Assembly (NCBI GenBank): GCA_028718845.1
Contig: JAQULA010000035.1
Location: 1 to 11,533 of the forward strand
Source: Candidatus Omnitrophota bacterium
GTDB lineage: Bacteria; Omnitrophota; Gorgyraeia; B26-G9
Length of the DNA stretch: 11,533 bases
Direction of reading: 5' to 3'
The position numbers were made by a program, and so were the translations under genes. Below the pieces are notes generated by a model. The model was given only the letters and a program-made list of their open reading frames with translations. It searched no databases and was not told the origin of the DNA. Shown one piece after another: positions 5,984 through 11,533 of the stretch. Numbering within the stretch: position 1 is the stretch's first letter; each line of letters opens with the position of its first letter.

Positions 5984-8477
5984 ACTGATCGCGTTTGCCC
6001 TGAAAAAACCCAAGGTTGTTTTCCTGGTCACTGCTTTGGCGGTGCTAGCCGCGCTGGCGGCGTTCATCCGGGTCAAGGTGGATACCGACCCGGAGAACAT
6101 GCTCCCGGAAAAAGAATTTGTCCGGGTGTTTAACCATGAGGTGAAAAAAGAATTCACGATTTACGATTATATCGTGCTGGGCGTGGTCAATGAACAGGAC
6201 GCCGAAGGTGTTTTTAATCCGGCGACCCTGGAAAAGGTTTATGATATCACCGAAGAGGTGAAAAAAATCGACGGGGTTATTGCCTATGAATTGATGAGCC
6301 TGGCGAATAAGGACGATATCGAGCAGGCCGGGCCGGGGACGATCAGTTTCCGCTGGCTGATGGGGAATCCTCCCTATACCGCCGCGGATGCCCTGCGGAT
6401 CAAGACGCGTTCCCTGGACAACCCGATGTTTTACGACACGCTTATTTCACGCGACGGCAAGGCGTTGTGTATTTATGTCCCGATCAAAGAGAAAAAATTA
6501 AGTTATCGCGTTTCCAAAGACATCCAGAAGATCCTGCGCAAATATTCCGGCGTCGAGCGGTATTATCTGACCGGTTTGCCGCTGGCCGAGGACGCCTTCG
6601 GCGTGGAAATGTTCTGGCAGATGGGCATCTCGGCGCCGCTGGCGGTGCTGGTCATCTTTCTGCTGATGTGGTGGTTTTTCAAGCACGTGGCCCTGGTGAT
6701 CATGCCCTTGGTAATGGCCATGGTCGTGGTGATCATTACCATGGGAGTGATGGTCGGGCTGGGTTTCCCGATCCATATTATGAGTTCGATGATCCCGATC
6801 TTTCTGCTGCCGATCTCGGTACTCGATTCCATCCATATCCTGAACGAGTTTTTTGAGAAGTACCGTACTTATAAGGATAAGAATAAGACGATCACGGTTG
6901 TGCTGAACGATCTGTACCGTCCGAATTTATTTACGTCATTGACCACGGTGGCCGGATTTTTTTCGCTTTCTTTCGCGCCGATACCGCCGGTGCAGGTGTT
7001 TGGGATCGCCGTGGCCTTCGGCGTGGCCCTGGCCTGGGTGCTCACCGTGCTGCTGATACCGGCTTATGTCGCCGTGCTTGATGAGAAAAAAATGGGCGAC
7101 TTCGGAGTGCATGAGGATGAAGCCGGGCAGGGGGTTTTGGCCCGGGCGCTTTCGGCCTGGGGCAGATTTACCGTGGCCCGCTGGAAGCCGGTGCTTATCG
7201 GTTCGCTGCTGCTTATCGCGTTGTCGATTTACGGGATAACCCATATCCAGATCAATGATAACCCGATCAAGTGGTTCAATCCGAAGCATCCGATCCGGGT
7301 GGCGGACAAGGTGTTGAACGCGCATTTCGGCGGGACTTACAGCGCGTATTTGGTGCTGGAAGCAGCGGATAAGGAAGCCCAGGTATTTCAGGAGCCGCAG
7401 ATGCTGCGTTATATCGAAGGCCTGCAGGAGTATCTGCTGTCCCAGGGCATTGTCGGTAAATCGACGTCCATCGCCGATATAACCAAAAAGGTCTATTACG
7501 AACTTCTCGGCGGGGATAAACAGAACAATGTCATCCCGGCGACGCCGCAGGCCGTGGCCCAGTCGCTTATCTCTTTCGAGAATTCGCATAAACCGGACGA
7601 TTTGTGGCATTTTGTCAACCCGGATTATTCCAAGGCCAATGTCTGGATGCAGCTGACCTCCGGGGACAATAAGCAGATGGCCGCGGTGGTCAGGCAGGTC
7701 GACGGATATTTCAAGGCCCATCCGGCGCCGTTTACGGTTTCCTACCGCTGGGCCGGGCTGACCTACCTTAATATGGTCTGGCAGGACAAGATGGTCGTGG
7801 GCATGCTGGTGAATTTTCTCGGCAGTTTCCTTATCGTTTTGTTCATGATGATCGTGTTGTTCAAATCTCCGGTGACCGGCCTGGTGTCCCTGCTGCCGCT
7901 GACCGTGACCATTTTGTTTATTTACGGCTCGCTGGGATTTACCGGCAAGGAATACGATATGCCGGTAGCGGTGCTCTCCGCGCTGACCCTGGGACTGGCC
8001 GTGGATTTCGCCATTCATTTCATCGAACGCAGCCGTATGCTTTACGCGGAAAACGCAAGCTGGCCCAAAACGGCCGAAGGGATGTTCGGTTCGCCGGCCC
8101 GGGCGCTGATAAAGAACGCGCTGGTGATATCGATCGGGTTCCTGCCGCTGTTCGCTTCGCCGCTGGTGCCGTATAATACGGTGGGATTTTTCATGTTCAT
8201 GATCATGCTCGTGGCCAGCGTGGTGACCTTGATGATGCTGCCGGCATTGATTACCGGTTTCCCCTGGCTGGTGTTCGAAGAATCAAAAGTAAAAGCGGTG
8301 TGTTCCTGCGGGAAATGCGTGCTGATGTCGGTTATCGTTTCCTCGGCCGTGGCTTATGTCCTGCTGGGATACGAATTGGCGGAGTTTAACGTGACGACGA
8401 TAATCTGCGTGGCGGTGATCGCGGTCTTGTCCGGGGCCTGCGCCGTAGTTTCCCAGCATAAAATCTGTAAAACATAA
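5973..8477 (+). CDS. RND/MMPL-superfamily exporter with C-terminal CSCGKC extension
   Basis: An 834-residue inner-membrane protein. A first helix at about 14-32 is followed by a large periplasmic region (about 33-215), a helix bundle (about 217-370), a second N-like helix (about 406-422), a second periplasmic region (about 423-605) and a second bundle (about 607-768). This is the duplicated RND architecture. SVLDSIHILNEF (282-293) and GLAVDFAIHFIERSR (674-688) carry the in-membrane acidic residues Asp285 and Asp678 expected for proton coupling. The size matches the COG1033/MMPL-like single-subunit exporters rather than the roughly 1000-residue AcrB type. Unusually, residues 777-782 read CSCGKC, followed by two more hydrophobic stretches (about 783-800 and 806-824). 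The next genes encode a LolA-like protein and an outer-membrane barrel, so the likely cargo is a lipid, lipoprotein or other hydrophobic envelope molecule moved outward. Cargo identity is inference. Confidence 0.9.
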   Translation: MIDKLIAFALKKPKVVFLVTALAVLAALAAFIRVKVDTDPENMLPEKEFVRVFNHEVKKEFTIYDYIVLGVVNEQDAEGVFNPATLEKVYDITEEVKKIDGVIAYELMSLANKDDIEQAGPGTISFRWLMGNPPYTAADALRIKTRSLDNPMFYDTLISRDGKALCIYVPIKEKKLSYRVSKDIQKILRKYSGVERYYLTGLPLAEDAFGVEMFWQMGISAPLAVLVIFLLMWWFFKHVALVIMPLVMAMVVVIITMGVMVGLGFPIHIMSSMIPIFLLPISVLDSIHILNEFFEKYRTYKDKNKTITVVLNDLYRPNLFTSLTTVAGFFSLSFAPIPPVQVFGIAVAFGVALAWVLTVLLIPAYVAVLDEKKMGDFGVHEDEAGQGVLARALSAWGRFTVARWKPVLIGSLLLIALSIYGITHIQINDNPIKWFNPKHPIRVADKVLNAHFGGTYSAYLVLEAADKEAQVFQEPQMLRYIEGLQEYLLSQGIVGKSTSIADITKKVYYELLGGDKQNNVIPATPQAVAQSLISFENSHKPDDLWHFVNPDYSKANVWMQLTSGDNKQMAAVVRQVDGYFKAHPAPFTVSYRWAGLTYLNMVWQDKMVVGMLVNFLGSFLIVLFMMIVLFKSPVTGLVSLLPLTVTILFIYGSLGFTGKEYDMPVAVLSALTLGLAVDFAIHFIERSRMLYAENASWPKTAEGMFGSPARALIKNALVISIGFLPLFASPLVPYNTVGFFMFMIMLVASVVTLMMLPALITGFPWLVFEESKVKAVCSCGKCVLMSVIVSSAVAYVLLGYELAEFNVTTIICVAVIAVLSGACAVVSQHKICKT

Positions 8478-8484
8478 CGCGTTA
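8475..8484. other. Perfect 10-bp palindrome over the RND stop codon
   Basis: TAACGCGTTA is a perfect palindrome beginning with the stop codon and extending into the 29-bp gap before the LolA-like gene. It could be a protein-binding site or a chance occurrence. It is too short and has no T-run, so it is not a terminator. Confidence 0.3.
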
Positions 8485-8506
8485 CGCGCGGCGGAAAGGA
8501 GTAATT

Positions 8507-9295
8507 ATGCTGAAAAAATTAATGGTTGTGTCGGCAGTGCTGTTTTTGGCGGGCAATGCCTGTGCCCAGGAATTGAGCGTCGATGAGATCGTTGCCAAGG
8601 CGAATAATAGTTCTTATTATCAGGGAAAGGACGGCAGTGCCAAAGCGTCGATGGTAGTTACCGACAGCCAGGGCCGCACCCGTCAGCGGCAATTGACTAT
8701 CCTGAAGCTGAACGTCCAAGCGGGCGGCGATCAAAAATATTACGTCTACTTCCACAAGCCCAACGATGTTAAAGGCATGAGTTATATCGTCTGGAAACAT
8801 GTCGGCAAAGACGATGACCGCTGGCTGTATCTGCCGGCCATGGACCTGGTGCGCCGCATTGCCGCCTCGGACAAGCGTTCCAGTTTCGCCGGGACGACGT
8901 TTTTATACGAGGATATTTCCGGACGGTCCATCGATTTGGATACCCATGAACTGACGGCGAGCGATGACGCGTATTATACGCTGAAGAACACGCCCAAGGA
9001 CCCCGCTTCAGTGGAATTTTCCTATTACACGATGAAGATCGATAAGCATAATTTTGTTCCGATGTCCGCGGAGTATTTCGACAAATCCGGGAAGTTATAC
9101 CGCACGATCGAGGCCCTGGAGGTCCAGAATATCCAGGGTTATCCGACGGTTACCCGGATGAAGGCCGCGGACCTGAACGCCAATTCCAACACGGTTACGG
9201 AATTCAGCCAGGTCCGCTACGATATCGGATTACAGGACGAGATATTTACCGAACGGTTCCTGCGCACGCCGCCGCAGCAGTGGCTGAAGGAGTGA
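8507..9295 (+). CDS. LolA-like periplasmic 'outer membrane lipoprotein-sorting' protein
   Basis: A 262-residue protein. Residues 1-20 form a signal peptide ending NACA before QEL; Cys19 is not in a lipobox, so the mature protein should be soluble in the periplasm. The mature part is rich in beta strands, and its central region DDDRWLYLPAMDLVRRI (102-118) with SSFAGTTFLYEDIS (125-138) matches the family annotated as outer membrane lipoprotein-sorting protein (LolA-like fold, PF17131 type). Such proteins carry lipid or acylated cargo across the periplasm in a hydrophobic cavity. They commonly accompany MMPL/RND exporters, and here one lies 29 bp after the exporter. The start is set by AAAGGAG (8495-8501), 5 nt before the ATG. 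It is not the housekeeping LolA, which is shorter and differs in sequence. It probably receives or hands over the exporter's cargo. Confidence 0.88.
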   Translation: MLKKLMVVSAVLFLAGNACAQELSVDEIVAKANNSSYYQGKDGSAKASMVVTDSQGRTRQRQLTILKLNVQAGGDQKYYVYFHKPNDVKGMSYIVWKHVGKDDDRWLYLPAMDLVRRIAASDKRSSFAGTTFLYEDISGRSIDLDTHELTASDDAYYTLKNTPKDPASVEFSYYTMKIDKHNFVPMSAEYFDKSGKLYRTIEALEVQNIQGYPTVTRMKAADLNANSNTVTEFSQVRYDIGLQDEIFTERFLRTPPQQWLKE

Positions 9296-9299
9296 GGAC

Positions 9300-10580
9300 A
9301 TGAAACGCGTTTGTATTTTAAGTTTTATAATGTTATTCTGGGCGGCTTTATCCGCGCGGGCCGCGGACCTGCCGGAGTGGAACGGTTTCATCGAGCAGGA
9401 CTACGGTGCGCGTTTGAGCCGGGACACGCTGACCAAACATGAAGATTATAATCTGCTCGAACAGCGGCTGCAATTGAAAACCCGCTATGCCGTGACCGGC
9501 GATAACGTTTTTTCAGACTGGAACAGCGTGATCCGGTTTAAAGGCGACGCGGTAGTGGATGAATATTTCCAAACCACGGCTTACTCGGAGGTGCGGGAAT
9601 TGAATCTCGCTTTCCGGCCGTCGGATTTAGTGGATGTTAAACTCGGCCGGCAGGTGTTGACCTGGGGGACCGGAGATTACCTGTTCATCAATGACCTGTT
9701 TCCGAAGGATTATGTTTCATTCTATACCGGTCGGGATGATGAGTATTTAAAGAAGCCTTCCGACGCTCTGCGCATGTCGCTGTATCCGGAGCCGGCCAAT
9801 ATCGATTTCGTGCTGATCCCGTACTTTACCGCCAATACCATGCCCGAAGGCGACCGTTTGTCGTTTTTCGACAGTTTTCAGGGCGGGATAACCGGACGGG
9901 CGAGCGAACGCAGCGCGATAAGGCCGGCAATGCAGGCGGAGAACGCGCAGTATGCCCTGCGTATTTACCGCAATTTTGACAGCGCCGAAGGCGCGGTATA
10001 TTTTTACCGGGGATTCGATCCTTCACCGCGCAGTTATCTGGATGAGGCCGCCCAGCAGTTGTTTTACGAGCGCCTGGACGCTTACGGCACGAGTTTGCGC
10101 GGCCCGTTCGGCTCCGGGATCGCCAGTATCGAGATGGGGTATTATCATTCCGTGCAGGATGACGCGGGCGATAACCGCCTGATCGAGAATTCGATGCTGA
10201 AATGGCTGCTCGGTTATGAACAGGACCTGGGTAACGATCTTAAACTCGGCCTGCAGTATCTCTGCGAGCAGAAACTGGATTATTCCGCTTACAGCGCCGC
10301 CCTGCTGCCGTACGATTACGTCTGGGATGAATACCGGCATTTGCTGACGCAGAGAATCACGAAGCTGTACAAGAACCAAACGGTCATGCTCGGGCTGTTT
10401 AATTTCTGGTCGCCTTCGGACAAGGACGGGTATTTGCGGCTGTCCTGCGCTTATGATATCAGCGACCAGTGGAAGCTGACCGTGGGCGCAAACCTGCCGT
10501 GGGGAGAGGACGAGATCACCGATTTCGGCATGATGCAGAAGAACAAGAATGTGTTTATGCGGCTGCGCTACGGGTTTTAA
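9300..10580 (+). CDS. Outer-membrane beta-barrel, porin-like, partner of the RND/LolA-like pair
   Basis: A 426-residue protein with a signal peptide at 1-21 (ending SARA before ADL). The mature chain is made of alternating strands, ends RLRYGF, and so has the terminal phenylalanine recognised by the barrel assembly machinery. GRQVLTWGTGDYLFINDLFP (116-135) recalls the GRQxxxWG turn seen in DUF1302-like and other porin-type barrels; the family name remains tentative. The ATG is 4 nt after the LolA-like stop and its AAGGAG site (9287-9292) lies inside the end of that gene, so the two are translationally linked. With the exporter and the periplasmic carrier it supplies an outer-membrane step, making a plausible inner-to-outer-membrane route. 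It could also be a sensor or anchor for the cargo rather than a channel. Confidence 0.85.
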   Translation: MKRVCILSFIMLFWAALSARAADLPEWNGFIEQDYGARLSRDTLTKHEDYNLLEQRLQLKTRYAVTGDNVFSDWNSVIRFKGDAVVDEYFQTTAYSEVRELNLAFRPSDLVDVKLGRQVLTWGTGDYLFINDLFPKDYVSFYTGRDDEYLKKPSDALRMSLYPEPANIDFVLIPYFTANTMPEGDRLSFFDSFQGGITGRASERSAIRPAMQAENAQYALRIYRNFDSAEGAVYFYRGFDPSPRSYLDEAAQQLFYERLDAYGTSLRGPFGSGIASIEMGYYHSVQDDAGDNRLIENSMLKWLLGYEQDLGNDLKLGLQYLCEQKLDYSAYSAALLPYDYVWDEYRHLLTQRITKLYKNQTVMLGLFNFWSPSDKDGYLRLSCAYDISDQWKLTVGANLPWGEDEITDFGMMQKNKNVFMRLRYGF

Positions 10581-10602
10581 CCGAACGCAGGGCGTTCGGT
10601 TA
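10578..10602 (+). other. Strong RNA hairpin after the barrel gene
   Basis: TAACCGAACGC (10578-10588) pairs perfectly with GCGTTCGGTTA (10592-10602), giving an 11-bp stem and a 3-nt AGG loop. It begins at the stop codon itself. No T-run follows on either strand, so it is not a standard intrinsic terminator. It more likely reduces expression of the following genes, protects the upstream mRNA end or marks a processing site. Confidence 0.7.
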
Positions 10603-10624
10603 TCCGACAAGCTTTGTGGCGGAT
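10602..10624 (+). other. Second, weaker hairpin next to the first
   Basis: ATCCG (10602-10606) pairs with CGGAT (10620-10624), with an inner ACAA (10607-10610) to TTGT (10614-10617) stem, a GCT loop and a 2-nt bulge. It shares one base with the preceding stem, so the two could stack or compete. It lies just upstream of the DUF2892 ribosome binding site (10639-10645). Confidence 0.4.
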
Positions 10625-10650
10625 GAAATGTAATAAAGAAGGAGGATGTT

Positions 10651-10830
10651 ATGGAAAGGGTATTGCGGGGAATCGCCGGCGCGTTCATTCTGATCAGCGT
10701 GGTTCTGGCCCATTTTGTGGATATCCGCTGGTTGTGGTTCACGGCATTCGTCGGGGCCAATCTGTTTCAATCGGCGTTCACTAATTGGTGCCCGATGATG
10801 GCGATATTGAGGAAAGCCGGGCTTAAATGA
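10651..10830 (+). CDS. Small DUF2892 / YgaP-type membrane protein
   Basis: A 59-residue protein that simple length cut-offs would miss. AAGGAGG (10639-10645) lies 5 nt before the ATG. Two hydrophobic stretches, at about 5-22 and 27-42, are followed by SAFTNWCPMMAILRKAGLK at the end. The pattern N-x-FQS-x-F-T-x-x-CP near the C terminus, with a two-helix hairpin, is the DUF2892 signature (the membrane part of YgaP-like rhodanese proteins). Free-standing copies are common in sulfur- and metal-related gene neighbourhoods, with no settled role. The single Cys (residue 48) in the WCPM motif is the conserved one. Its TGA overlaps the methyltransferase ATG (ATGA at 10827-10830), so the two are translationally coupled. 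Confidence 0.85.
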   Translation: MERVLRGIAGAFILISVVLAHFVDIRWLWFTAFVGANLFQSAFTNWCPMMAILRKAGLK

Positions 10831-11429
10831 AGCTTGTCCACGCAAAAGAACGGCAAAAAATGGCGCTGTTCAAGCGTCTTGGCTACGATATTCCCAAGGC
10901 CAGACAATTTATTGTCGATAAAGCCGGCATTGTCCAGGGCCGCATCCTTGAGGTCGGCACGGGTAAAGGACATATGGCAATGGCATTGGCGAAAAAAGGC
11001 CTGCGGCTGATATCGATCGATCTGGACCGGACAGCGCAGAAAACCGCCCGGGAAAATCTCCAGGCCCTGGGGCTGGACCGGATGGTTGTTCTGCGGCGCA
11101 TGAACGCGGAAAAACTGAACTATAAAAATGGTTCTTTCGACCGGGTGGTCTCGGTCAATTTTATTCATCACGCGCAGCGTCCGCAACAGTGCATCAGGGA
11201 GATGGTCCGCGTCGCAAAAGATGCGGTGGTTATCGCGGATTTGAATAAACGCGGCGAGGCGATCATGGGCCGGGTGCATCGATCGGAGGGCCATAAGCAC
11301 GAGCAGACGCGTATGCCGCTTAACGAGATCAAAGTTTATTTGAAAAAACTGGGGCTAACCGTGAAGACGTACCGGGATCGTTGTCAAACCGTATTTGTCG
11401 CCGGTAAACAGAAAGAGAGAAGGCCATGA
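10827..11429 (+). CDS. Class I SAM-dependent methyltransferase
   Basis: A 200-residue cytoplasmic protein with a Rossmann-type methyltransferase core: motif I LEVGTGKGHMA (41-51), the acidic end of strand 2 in SIDLD (63-67), and FDRVVSVNFIHHA (104-116) at the motif II-III region. It resembles the UbiE/Methyltransf_11-type group, but the substrate is unknown: this group acts on small molecules, lipids and quinones. The gene overlaps the DUF2892 gene before it and the NifX-like gene after it by 4 bases each (ATGA), so the three form a tight block. Similar small methyltransferases occur near DUF134 and NifX-like genes in anaerobes, to my knowledge without a defined reaction. The last residues, KQKERRP, are a short basic tail. 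Confidence 0.88.
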   Translation: MKLVHAKERQKMALFKRLGYDIPKARQFIVDKAGIVQGRILEVGTGKGHMAMALAKKGLRLISIDLDRTAQKTARENLQALGLDRMVVLRRMNAEKLNYKNGSFDRVVSVNFIHHAQRPQQCIREMVRVAKDAVVIADLNKRGEAIMGRVHRSEGHKHEQTRMPLNEIKVYLKKLGLTVKTYRDRCQTVFVAGKQKERRP

Positions 11430-11533
11430 AACTATGTATTCCAACCGAAACGAATTAAGGCAAACAGGCGCAGGTGTACGGTCATTTCGGCAGCGCGCCG
11501 TATTTTACGATCTATGACACGGATCGGGATTCG
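11426..11533 (+). pseudogene. NifX/NafY-like (dinitrogenase Fe-Mo cofactor type) gene with in-frame TAA, cut by right edge
   Basis: From the ATG at 11426 the frame reads MKLCIPTETN, then TAA (11456-11458), and in the same frame GKQAQVYGHFGSAPYFTIYD and onward to the right edge. Both sides fit the N terminus of NifX-like proteins, which bind iron-molybdenum or related metal clusters: an MKxxIPT strand, an N-x-G turn, then VxGHFGxAPYF. The stop stands where members have one ordinary residue before the glycine; AAA, CAA or GAA would each become TAA by one base change. The ATG overlaps the methyltransferase stop (ATGA), so the start is well placed. It may be a real nonsense mutation, an error in the sequence or, less likely, recoding. 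Translation could not restart nearby in this frame because no Met codon is visible before the edge. Confidence 0.75.

Noticed and set aside
6936..8018. 360-codon open frame on the minus strand opposite the RND gene
   Set aside because: It lies entirely inside a well-supported RND gene. Its product is rich in His, Gln and Arg with no recognisable motif, as expected from the antisense of hydrophobic codons.
10023..10760. 245-codon open frame on the minus strand across the barrel end and DUF2892 gene
   Set aside because: It runs opposite two supported genes and through the hairpin region. No family motif or credible start signal is visible.
1..11533. CRISPR arrays, insertion sequences, tRNA or rRNA genes
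   Set aside because: I saw no regular repeat-spacer pattern, no transposase or terminal repeats, and no tRNA or rRNA-like segment.
11426..11533. Reassignment of TAA to an amino acid in this organism
   Set aside because: TAA is the natural end of several intact genes in the window (for example at 1809-1811, 5556-5558 and 10578-10580), so general reassignment is not supported.

Overview
The window reads like a diderm (Gram-negative-type), probably anaerobic bacterium. It encodes cleavable signal peptides, a LolA-like periplasmic protein and an outer-membrane beta-barrel ending in phenylalanine, and it ends in a DUF134 / NifX-like neighbourhood of the sort known mainly from anaerobes. A secreted Fic protein paired with a UPF0489-like protein reminds me of Omnitrophota-type genomes, but that placement is a guess. 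All supported genes are on the + strand. TAA ends most of them, so ochre codons are ordinary stops here.

Region A (1-404) holds the 3' end of an unrecognised gene cut by the left edge, then an AT-rich gap with an extended -10 promoter, a palindrome in the promoter spacer, and small hairpins in the leader of the next gene. Region B (405-3283) is a two-gene unit. It encodes an exported class II-like Fic protein with a complete catalytic motif and a recognisable inhibitory motif, followed 11 bases later by an exported or membrane-tethered UPF0489-like protein with arginase-like DxHxD and DxDxDYF motifs. Region C (3284-5558) has its own extended -10 promoter, an alpha/beta hydrolase and, 7 bases on, a MATE efflux transporter.

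Region D (5559 to the right edge) looks like one long operon. A near-consensus promoter (TTGACA, 17 bp, TATTAT) appears to start transcription at the ATG of a DUF134 regulator, so its mRNA would be leaderless. Next come an RND/MMPL-type exporter with an unusual C-terminal CSCGKC plus two extra hydrophobic segments, a LolA-like periplasmic protein, and an outer-membrane barrel. Together these look like an envelope-spanning lipid, lipoprotein or other hydrophobic-cargo export route. After a strong hairpin follow a 59-residue DUF2892 membrane protein, a SAM-dependent methyltransferase and a NifX-like gene, joined by two ATGA overlaps. The NifX-like gene has an in-frame TAA at codon 11, after which the same frame resumes a clear family match.

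The most interesting points are the Fic protein exported to a compartment expected to lack ATP, the cysteine-rich DUF134 regulator with a leaderless promoter in front of an RND/LolA/barrel module, the RND C-terminal extension, and the interrupted NifX-like gene.
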